64,000 nt of DNA from Gordius sp. MW1 (taxonomy: Eukaryota > Nematomorpha > Gordioida > Gordea > Gordiidae). The notes beneath the pieces are model-generated. The model ran no database searches. It was not told where the DNA came from and worked only from the letters and a program-made list of their open reading frames with translations. Position numbers and translations under genes: made by a program. Where the stretch lies: NCBI GenBank assembly GCA_964036665.1, contig OZ038531.1:6262168-6326167 (forward strand), given 5' to 3'. Positions 1 to 8,924 of this stretch are shown in pieces. How positions within the stretch are numbered: position 1 is the first letter of the stretch; each line of letters opens with the position of its first letter.

Positions 1-113
1 GGCTCCCCATGATCGGCTAATTATCGTGTTTAGTTCTTCTCCGTTTAGGCTTGAGATCGAGCTGATCGATTTTATCCATTCCATTACGTTTGCGGAAATA
101 TTGTGAACATACG
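1..113 (-). CDS. Nuclear receptor exon 3: start of ligand-binding domain (cut by window edge)
   Basis: The acceptor TATTTAG lies just upstream on the minus strand (115-114). The frame entered from exon 2 is open to the window edge and gives ISANVMEWIKSISSISSL followed by an EEL...SWGA stretch. This has the spacing of the nuclear-receptor signature around helices 3-5 (hydrophobic-x-W-x-K, then an acidic turn and the S-W-x-x-L/F helix). Another frame is also open here but ends at a TAG after about 30 codons; phase and the signature favour the first. Confidence 0.65.
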
Positions 114-3100
114 CTAAATATTAATTTTAAAAAATAAGCATTATAGTGTTTATTTTAAGAAAAAATCTTGAATTAATCGATTATAAACAAAAAATTGAAT
201 TTTACTATTACTCTCATTTCTTTTCGGTTTTGCGAGTTTCGTGAAGGTATCAGATGCTTTGGAATAAATTAGAGAGGCGTTTTGTTTCCTTGAGTGTCCT
301 GTAATTTTACACGTAACTTTATGGCATTTTTTCTTGTAATATTTGACTCCAATGGCACTGATTTTATATCTTTCAGGTTGGACTGCTATTTTTGTGATAA
401 CAAAAAAAATATACAATGCCATTTAGGCATTATTATAGTTTAGTTTAAATTGTAAAATAGTCATCATCACTTTAAAATATGAAATAAAAGATGCTATATT
501 TATGTATGGCTGGACTTTGCATAGGGCTTTAAATAAGGTTTAAAGGCACTGTTTTATATCTTTTAACACAAAAGTGGCTCTAGCCTATGTGTTTGTTAGT
601 ATAGCGATTGAATTTTCTTGCTAGGTTTATCTAATTTTAACTAAAAGAACATAACTCTAAAGGTTTAATTTATCAATTAAGTTGCTAATTCTTGTGTTTA
701 TACAATGATTATATGAACAATATGGCTAAAGATTTTTGCTAAAGTATATACTTATCCATGGGCGTAGCGTAGCCAAGGGGAGACCGGGGTGACGGCTGCC
801 CCCTTCTAATCCAAAAACTCGTTGAAATTTATTAAAATTATACCCAAAATTTATTACTATTTTGCCCCTCCCTAAATCATTACTGCACCCCTCTACAATG
901 CTGGCTACACACATGTACTTATCCCGAGTTAGAAACTGTTACCAACAATTTAAATTATCTTAGAAACCTCATTCGTGTCAACGCTAACAACTTCTACTTG
1001 GACATTTAACTCAAAAAATGTAAGCTTTTAATTGTTATATTATTTTATAAAAAAAGGTGGAGCCTTATAGGATTAAAGCGACACTCAAAATAGAATTAGA
1101 TTTCCACCCTAAAATTGTATAAATGATTAAGTCCATTTTTAAACCATTTGAAAATTTAAATATCAAACCAAAATAACTGTATAAAAGGCCTTTAAAGTTT
1201 TCTGTCTAAGCTTTTTGAAATCTTAACCTTTTTACATTTCCAAAACGAAATCATATATGCTATTTTTATCACCCATCGATTCCAGCAAAAGTCAATCGCG
1301 CTTTGATTAAACCACTGCTGCACTCATGAGCGTAGCCAGGATTGGATCTAGTGGAGACAATAATAATTTAGGAAGGGACAAATAATAATTTTTGGAAATT
1401 ATAGCTACCTATAGTTATATTAAGTTTCGATAATATCTGGAATTAGAGGGGGGCAGTCGCTCCCACCTAAAAACTTTGTTAATGCTGGCACATATTCTAA
1501 ATATTGGAAAGCCAATTAAATCCTTATATTAATACTAAGAGTATTCATATTTACCAATCAATGATAAATCAAGTTAAGTATATATGGATGATAATAATAA
1601 AGTAATTATCTCCATGCCTTTTGTATCAATCAATAAAATCAAGAGTGTCATACTATTGCTGATCGATTAAAGGCCATCTCCAAGTCGATCATAAGATTCA
1701 TAATGATTGATTGTAGTCATTAATTAAGTGGGTATTCGATGATGCCCCATTTAGTACTTAAATTCGACTTAATTTAATCCATTATCCTTAAAGCCCGAAG
1801 GCAAGACTTTAAACTTTTGAATATTTATGATATAGTGATGGTATAAACCTAACCTCCCTCCCCTAGTTTAATTTAGATCAAAATTAGTTGGGAATCGGGT
1901 CGATTAGTTTAGTTCCTTTGTTCATTTAGTTGGAATACCATTAGCACATATAATTGAAGAGCAATTAATGCACCAAAAATAAATTTTGACAAATGATTTT
2001 AATATTTACTTACGGCAAAGGGTCTGGTCAAAGCGGTCACGATTAATATAATACTTGATTTGTAGCTGGTTTTAGCCAAAATAACTTTAAAAATATCGTC
2101 ATAATTTTAGAAGGGCTGCTTTAAAATTTTTGGATTTATGCCTTAATGTCCCATTCTTTCAATTAGACAAAATTAATTTAGATCTAATTTCGGCTAAATT
2201 AAATCAACGATCGAAAATTAAGTCATTTTAAAAATAACGCACCAAATAATGTCAGTTGGTTTAGATATATTTTGCCTAAATTTTATCTTTAAATTTGAGC
2301 AAAAAATAGAAAAAAGGAGCAGTCGTGTAGCAAATGAAGTAGATAGTGTAAAATATTCCCTGGGATCAAAAATACATTTAAATTTAATCTAGCTAATAAT
2401 TTAAGAAATTAAAATCTTGTCTACCCACACCGCTTCCACCGCCCTTTCATATACAAACAAATTTTTATATATTTGTATTAAGATAATGGTTTTTATTAAA
2501 AGTTTGAAATTAATATTTATAGTCTCCTCTAGACACAAAAATATAGTCGAAGTGTTTGTTTTTTGTGCAACAAAATACATTTCTTACGCATGAACGTTGA
2601 AAAAATTATAAGTAAAAAGATGCATCAAATTACTAACTGTTTTAAAAATAAGTTTCTATTAAAGTTTTTCTTAAAACTATATTTATTAATAACAGATAAA
2701 GTAAAATAGATTTCGATAAAAGTGTTACCAATCTAATTAGAAAATTTTATATTTAATTAATAGATAAATAGAATTTTTTATGGATATTGTCCAAACTTAA
2801 AACGATTTTAGGGTTTTATTAAATGTAGCTTTATTTAAATGTTCATATATCAAAAATTCAATTATTAACTTGGCATTTCCACTCCCAACCTGTGCAACAT
2901 TTAATAAAAAGATCTTTGGAGCGGGCATGACTAAAATGATGAAAAATAAAAAATACCTTTACATCACTAGGGAATGTTTTTGTAAAAAGATTTCTTATAT
3001 ACCTTCGCTTACGCGCATATCATAAATTATAAGCATGGGCGTAGCCAGGATTGGATTTAGAAGGGAGGAATAATGATTTTGGGAGGGGCCAAGCGATAAT

Positions 3101-3486
3101 TTTTTGAAAATTTAGCCATAATTATATTTAATTTTAAAGGATTTTTAGATTTAGAGGGGGGGCCGCCCCTTCTTGCTCCCCTATTATAAGTAAAAAATAA
3201 CAGTATTAAGTTAATATAAAATCACAAGAAATATAAAAGTTTGGCTATAAATACCCTCTTTTTTCATGTTGACCGATAGGCACATCTTCAAACGACAAGC
3301 TTGACAATGATTTCGATTAATTAAATCGACTGGACAAGTTCCGGATTCTTTACAAATATAAGTCTGATTCCTGCGGATACTTCTTTTGAAAAAACCACGG
3401 CAGCCGTCGCAACTCATAACGCCATAGTGCTTACCAGATGCTTTGTCCCCACAAACTTTACATAATTTATCAAATGAGTCGTCCAT
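1..3486 (-). CDS. Nuclear receptor, NR2E-like, partial (C-terminus beyond window start)
   Basis: This is a ligand-type nuclear receptor, expected to be a DNA-binding transcription factor in the nucleus. Three exons read in one consistent frame: 3486-3255 (DNA-binding domain), 385-212 (hinge) and 113-1 (start of the ligand-binding domain), joined at phase-1 GT-AG junctions. The ATG at 3486 follows an in-frame TAA a few codons upstream, which supports the start. The finger pattern and the stretch CQACRLKMC followed by MKKEAVQPER match the NR2 group, closest in my judgement to NR2E3/PNR, fax-1 and Hr51/Hr83. The hinge is short and basic. A 2.9 kb intron carrying transposon copies separates exons 1 and 2. 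Exact orthology cannot be set because most of the ligand-binding domain lies outside the window. Confidence 0.85.
212..385 (-). CDS. Nuclear receptor exon 2: C-terminal extension and hinge
   Basis: The acceptor AATAG ends at 386. The first two bases complete an alanine codon with exon 1, giving MKKEAVQPERYK, the conserved extension after the DNA-binding domain. The rest is lysine-rich hinge (ISAIGVKYYKKK, then about 40 polar and basic residues). The proposed donor GTAATA at 211-210 leaves phase 1, which matches exon 3. The donor is inferred from phase and motif; an open frame continues to 150 if it is not used. Confidence 0.7.
757..915. mobile_element. hAT-like MITE, CATGGGCGTAGC family
   Basis: The 159-bp element starts CATGGGCGTAGCG and ends in GGCTACACACATG. 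It is flanked on both sides by the 8-bp direct repeat TACTTATC (749-756 and 916-923). The interior has the family blocks GACGGCTGCCCCC, GTTGAAATTTATTAAA and TTTTGCCCCTCCC, all shared with the copies at 17002 and 39696. Eight-base duplications are typical of the hAT superfamily. There is no coding capacity. Confidence 0.85.
1325..1490. mobile_element. Degenerate copy of the CATGGGCGTAGCC MITE
   Basis: The left end CATGAGCGTAGCCAGGATT is clear, and a GGGGGGCAGTCGCTCCC block lies inside. The right end (about AATGCTGGCAC) is decayed. No target duplication can be seen. Confidence 0.55.
3034..3182. mobile_element. hAT-like MITE with 8-bp target duplication
   Basis: The left end is CATGGGCGTAGCCAGGATTG. 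The interior has GGGAGGGGCC and a GGGGGGGCCGCCCC block, and the right end is eroded to CTTGCTCCCCT. Exact 8-bp flanking repeats ATTATAAG lie at 3026-3033 and 3183-3190. It sits in the nuclear-receptor intron about 70 bp from exon 1. Confidence 0.75.
3255..3486 (-). CDS. Nuclear receptor exon 1: two-zinc-finger DNA-binding domain
   Basis: The exon encodes 77 residues plus one base. The first zinc finger has CKVCGDKASGKHYG followed by CDGC. The second has four cysteines from CKESGTC to CQACRLKMC. The recognition helix reads CDGCRGFFKRS, with arginine at the last P-box position where tailless/TLX-type receptors usually have serine. The exon ends in GAGG before a GTATTT donor at 3254-3253, the familiar position just before the AVQ.ER motif. 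A splice into the exon at 385 restores AVQPER. Confidence 0.9.
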
Positions 3487-5122
3487 TTTTTATTAAAATT
3501 TATAGTTTTGGATTGAATTTTTTGCGAATTATTGCTTGTCATCGATTTAAATTACCCGTGCCCACTTCAGTAAGTGATAAAATGGTGGGGGGGGGGAGTG
3601 GTTTTTATTGAGTTGATGATTTAATTATTGACTATCGAATATAATTTGTGAATATATATCGTACTTTGATTTATTTTAAAAATGTATACTTTATTAAACC
3701 AAACAAATTGGTGCCGAAGTTTTGAACTTATATGCTAAATTAACTTAATAGTTAACTTATGTATAAGAATTAAAAAGTATTTAATTGTGATTTATATGCT
3801 AATAATGTATATACTAATCTTAAAATGATAAAATCTATTTTCCCCATCACTTTCCATGAAACTTTCGAAAAACAATGTGAAAATTGGAGAATTAAGATAA
3901 AATGCGGGAAAACTTGAACATGAAAATATGGGAAATAATTAGAAAGAATAATATAAGGTGTAAAACAGTTTAAATAAATAATATAAATACAAAGAACAGC
4001 TCGTTTTACATCTAATTTATAAAGATTTGTTGAGTCGCATACACTAAATGGTCAAATAATTTAATACATGCATTGCATGAAGAAATTTAATATAATGATA
4101 AATATAATGTATGTATGTTTATAAACTATTTTATCAATGTCAATCGTGCTCTATTTCATTTTTACCTAAATTTTCACCTGTTGACTCTGAATATGACCTA
4201 GCATAATAATCGGGAGGATTTAAGCAGTTGATTAGATGTAGATTTTGTTAATTGCTATGATTTTATAAATATTTTTTCCCCAGCTTGTTCCTCAGTTTAC
4301 TATAAATATTACCTCGACCAAATTCTTTTGAGAGTCGCACTAGAAGGCGGCAGCAAAAATATTTTAACCACCAGTACCATTAATAGCATGTGGCACTCAT
4401 CCTTTTCCACCAAATTAAAGATATTGTGTAGTCAACACTATCCCATAACAAAAATTCAACGGCAAGATTATTATTTTGTAAATATAGACCTGAAAACAAA
4501 TCGAAATATTAGACATGAAAAACTACTATAAATTTGCACTGGCAGGCCCTGCCCGCGGGCGGGTAAGGACAGGCTTTAAAAGGGAAATTTTTAAACTGAT
4601 TGGGCTAGGGCGGACCGAACAACGACCAACGGATGGTCCAAGCAAGTTTCATAACGGGATCGAACGGGCCTAAAATTTGGTTAACGCTCCTGGAATTTAT
4701 TAAATTTAGATCGCCCACAAACGGGTTTTTAAACAATTTTGTTTTGACTTTTTTTAATAAAAACAAAAAAGTTTTGATGACAAAATTTAATTAAATAGCT
4801 TTAATCCATATGTGAAAATGATAATGGTGATTTAGTTAATCAATTCATTTATTTAGCAACTGTTTTACCTATCACATTCAGTTATTTTGCATTTCGTTCC
4901 ATATTAATTCTAAATAATTAACTCATATTATATTTTATTTCCTAGTATATGATTACTCATTTTCATAACTTATTAAATTAGTTTCTCTTTAAAACTAATT
5001 ATATATAGCTATAAGATATTTTATAACAAAATTCAATTATGATTATAAAACAATAACCAACTAAATTTATTTTGCATCTTAAACTTTTGCCATTTTCCAT
5101 AAATAAATACGACACACAGAAA
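3487..5122. other. Intergenic DNA upstream of the nuclear receptor
   Basis: AT-rich sequence without a supported gene. A G10 run lies at 3588-3597. A GC-rich patch at about 4540-4640 (CCTGCCCGCGGGCGGGTAAG) belongs to a dispersed GGGC/GCCC-rich repeat class also seen near 6850, 10790, 25200, 32580 and 44460. I see no promoter motif I would defend. Confidence 0.5.
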
Positions 5123-6567
5123 CAGGGGCGTAGCCAGGATTTTCTCAAGGGGGTAGAAATTTTCCAATTTTTTAAAAACATTTTTATTTCAATAAATTAT
5201 TTATAAGGCGGAGCCCCCGAGGAGATGGGGGTCTGGGGACGAAGCCCCCAGCTACGCCCGAAGGGCTTATTTTTCTATTTACTAATATAATATTATTAAC
5301 TAGATGAACCCGGCAAACGTTGTTTTACCATTTACCCGGGTGTATTAAATTATGTTGGAATTTTAGGGCATATATGATGATAAAGCGGTTATTGAAGTAA
5401 AAATAAAGTTTGATATCTATATGTTCTACTTCTATTGTTCTATTTCCGTATACAGTGCAAGGCGTACGAATACTCGAAAACTACTGGACCGATTTGCATT
5501 TGGCTCGAACAATCTTAAAACAAGCTCCGGAGTGTCAGGAATAAACTTTGAAATTTTGAGCCAAATCGGATTGGTAGTTTTCCAAAAAAGTTGAGAATCA
5601 GGCGCTAAACTGTTTTTGAAAACTACTGGACCGATTTGGCTCAAACAAATCTTAAAACATGCTCCGGAGTGTCAGGAATAAACTATGAAATTTTGAGCCA
5701 AATCGGTCTGGTATTTTTCAAAATTGGTGGCGGCATACACACATAGTTTCATTTTTATATATAAGACTAGATGAACCCGGCAAACGTTGTTTTGCCATTT
5801 ATTTTTGCATTTTGCAGTATCACTTTTTAAGTGTTTCTAATGGCTGTAGACTTACACTTTATGAATAATTGACTAAAAACATAAAATATTCATAACGCAG
5901 TACAGATATAACCCAAATAATTTATGGTAAAGTTTAGCATAAGCCTTAAAGAAATGTCACTGAGTTTTAAATGTAATTTAAGTTTCTTCTACAAAATAAA
6001 CGCATAACCATGACATAAAATACTTTGTAGAATCTAATGTTTATATTCCTCTGGTTCATTCATATGGTAACGGGTCTGACCTGATTTAATATGAAAGAAA
6101 ATTTTTATGCAGCCATAAAACATTTAAGCTTCATATATTTTACTGCATAGCATATGACGTCTTTATTAATTGCCAAAACGTAAACAAAAAAACATGACCC
6201 TTCGAAAACTACTGGCCCGAATTGACTCAAACAAATCTTATGCTCCGGAGTATGGGGAATAAACTCTGAAATTTTGAGCCAAATCGGTCTGGTAGTTATC
6301 CAAATTTGGTTTTATTAAGTGCCAAAACGTATAAAACAACGTATAAAACAAAAAAACGTGACCCCCCGAAAACTACTTAACCGATTTGGCCGAACAAATC
6401 TTAAAACATGCTCCGGAGTATGGGGAATAAACTGTGAAACTTTGAGCCAAATCGGTCTGGTAGTTTTCCAAATTTGGTTTTATTAAGTGCCAAAACGTAT
6501 AAAACAAATTAATTTTTGGCCAAGGGGGTAAACTATCCGTTTTTCTACCCCCTTGTCTACGCCCCTG
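5123..6567. mobile_element. Composite non-autonomous hAT element, CAGGGGCGTAG termini
   Basis: The inverted termini are CAGGGGCGTAG at 5123 and CTACGCCCCTG ending at 6567, each next to a CAAGGGGGTAGAAA-type block. Perfect 8-bp duplications CACAGAAA flank it (5115-5122 and 6568-6575). The 1445-bp interior carries no transposase. Instead it contains two head-to-tail copies of the ACCCGGCAAACGTTG repeat (5300 onward), apparently inserted or captured. The duplication makes the hAT assignment firm; the history of the interior is inference. Confidence 0.85.
5300..6500. repeat. ACCCGGCAAACGTTG repeat, head-to-tail, with hairpin units
   Basis: One copy starts at about 5300 (TAGATGAACCCGGCAAACG) and ends at about 5765 with TTTCATTTTTATATATAAG. 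A second starts directly behind it. Four blocks of about 105 bp (near 5478, 5612, 6203 and 6366) each have arms GAAAACTACTGGACCGATTT and AAATCGGTCTGGTAGTTTTC around the conserved loop ATGCTCCGGAGT. Open frames across these blocks are repeat-derived, not genes. The motif is a widespread arthropod-type dispersed repeat as far as I recall; its class is not settled here. Confidence 0.7.
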
Positions 6568-8509
6568 CACAGAAATAACTAAGATCATGTGGATATCTAA
6601 TTACATAAAGAGCTTTAACGCTTAGCATTACTCAGATCTTATACATGATAAACATCAAGAAAGTCTTTTTACAACCCCATTTTTAGACAAAAAATAGGGA
6701 ATATTATTAAAAATGCTATGTTGAATAATCACAAGATTCTATCGAGATTTTGCGGATCAAGCTGTGGAATAAAGTAAAAGCCTTAAAAACGTTGGGAAAT
6801 CTTAAGAAAATATCAGTAAAATAAAAATCATTATTGCATAAATTTTCAATTTTTAATGAGCCGGGCCTAATGGACCGATCATGGTAGGAATCGGGCCTAA
6901 AGTACATTTAAAAAAACTAAGGGCGGGCTCGGGGGGAGGGGCTTGATAGTTTTTCAAACGATTATGGGCGGGTCTGAAAGTTTTAAAAGAGAATGGAGCG
7001 AGGGCCAGTTTGTTGTTGGCCGATCTCCTAAAAAACGACCCTTTGCAGATTTCTATAAACCATACTTATAATGATTATTTAAATCAAATACGAAGTCAAT
7101 TTTTACTAAAATTATACTTTTAACAGCAGAATGTTTGTTTTGTGAGTAAAGACCTTAAACGAACCTAGATACAATTGAAATTACCTGATCTTTAAAGCGA
7201 CAATATTGGTTAAGAATTATATAGTCTCGAGGTATAGTGAATTACCATTTAAAAAGACAAAATTTATGATATGTCATGTAAAATAAAGTAAAAGGGAAAT
7301 TACCAGGAAATAAAAAATTATGGAAATTTCCTGGAAAAATAGGAAAATTTCATCAGGAAATTTTATTCTGTTATCTCTAATCAAAAACCCTATTAATAAG
7401 AAAAATGTTTTTATATGTAATGATAAAAGCTTTATAAGTTCAAACTGTTATTTTCAAATCACTTAACTTTAGGAAGAGCTCTCATAAAACATTGATTTTT
7501 AATTAATGTAACATAGACTTACAATGTTAATTAGATTATATTAAACATTTTTTTGAAAAATAAATTTTGCTAATTTTGTATTTAAAATTCCTTTATATTT
7601 TACTTAGTGTTTGATTGCAACTAAGCAATAATTAATGGAAGCACAAAATATCTTGAAAAACTTTAAATTAACTTCATTTAAGTATAATTAGCATTAATAG
7701 TATAAAAAGTATTATTAATATTTTCGTGAGTGAGGTTTGGGTTAAAAAATTCAGCTATGAGATTGGTTGATAAAATTAAGAGTTTTGCTACATGATCAAA
7801 TATACGAACTTTATTTCTACTAAATGGTTGTGGTGGAAATAGATTCATCAGCCTAAAATTGTAATTATCACAATCTATCAAAACAAAAAGGAAAAACAAA
7901 ATTTCTCTCTAAACCATCTTGATTTTCAAAAACAGGAAGGCATAGGATTCAAAAGTCACGTTTATAGGAAAAGACAATTATTTATCTAAGTATAAAAATT
8001 GTTAAATAAACATTTTGCATTAGCTTTGTTTGACCCCGATTACAATATCATGCATTAACAACGATGGCAATTATATATGATGAAAAAAAGTTAATTAATT
8101 AATTAAAGTCCTACTGTCATGACGTTATATGTAAAATGGAATTTACTTAGCAAGCTAAATACAAATAGGTCGTTAATTTGTACTTCCATTAAGCAGTACA
8201 GAGCGCTGAACACTATTAAATTTAATTTTTAAGACTTCTTGAAATTAGTCATGTTTAAAGTTTTGCGCGGCTTATTTGAGGCTCGTGCAATGAAGGAGTT
8301 CTTTGTTATTTTGCAGAACATGCTTTTTCTAAAATTTACATTTTAATATTTAAACCAAACCTTTATTTGTTGCTTGAGTGCAATAAAAATATGTTTAATC
8401 TATTTTTTCAGACCTTGATAAAAATTATTTAATAAAGGTGTAGTTGCTGATTATAGCGGAATGAGGGAAAATATTGACAGCTGTTTGAACATTCAGGCAC
8501 AATTTTGAA
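6568..8509. other. Intergenic DNA before importin-13
   Basis: AT-rich sequence with no gene I can support. A GC-rich repeat patch lies at about 6855-7035 (GAGCCGGGCCTAATGGACCG, later GGGCGGGCTCGGGGGGAGGG). The remainder shows only short chance open frames. Confidence 0.5.
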
Positions 8510-8924
8510 ATGGCAAAATGTGATAATATTGAAAATGTAAATGAAAATTGGCTAATTACAGCTAATATATTGTTAGGTGATAGAATTATTCTATAGTGGA
8601 GCAAACTATACCCCAGAGATTCAAAAATGCTTAAATGATTTTTAAAGTTCAGCTCAATCGCTAAATTATATTTGGCCTTTGTTGGATAATAATAAAGTAT
8701 TCATTAATTTGTAATCAACATTATGTGTTTTAGTGCGTAGTGATTCGGTATTTTGCTGCCTCAAGCCTATACAAAATTGTAAAAAAGCATTGGTATATTT
8801 TATAATTATTTTATGGTTAAATTTATATAGGGATGACACATGCTGCAATATATTATTAAATGTAATATATTTTTTGTCTCATGATTACAATAATGATATA
8901 ACAAATGAGAGAATGATGATGGTT
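8510..8924 (+). CDS. IPO13: Importin-13 exons 1-4 (N-terminal importin-beta region)
   Basis: Four exons (8510-8536, 8577-8696, 8734-8792, 8831-8924) are separated by introns of 40, 37 and 38 nt. They give MAKCDNIEN, VIELFYSGANYTPEIQKCL, SAQSLNYIWPLLDNNK, CVVIRYFAASSLYKIVKKHW and a segment ending ITNERMMMV. This matches the order and spacing of the importin-13 start (LYYDP, then SPQAWHFSW, then QYFGASALHIKISRYW). The TAA at 8643-8645 interrupts exon 2 between NDF and SSAQ. At that point the human protein has glutamine, so a CAA to TAA change would explain it. The exon 4 donor is GTAAGT. Confidence 0.8.

Larger units (their letters stand above)
386..3254 (-). other. Large intron of the nuclear receptor gene
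   Basis: This is an AT-rich intron of 2.87 kb. It holds three copies of the CATGGGCGTAGCC miniature element (757-915, 1325-1490, 3034-3182). No further exon-like segment is evident; the two flanking exons already join in frame. Confidence 0.6.

Noticed and set aside
150..211. Extension of the nuclear-receptor hinge frame to the stop at 150
   Set aside because: Composition becomes AT-biased after the GTAATA site and the next exon matches in phase and motif, so the tail is read as intron.
5432..5644. Minus-strand frame in the hairpin repeat
   Set aside because: The same peptide-like words recur at 6373 and 29740 because the DNA repeat recurs; no gene.
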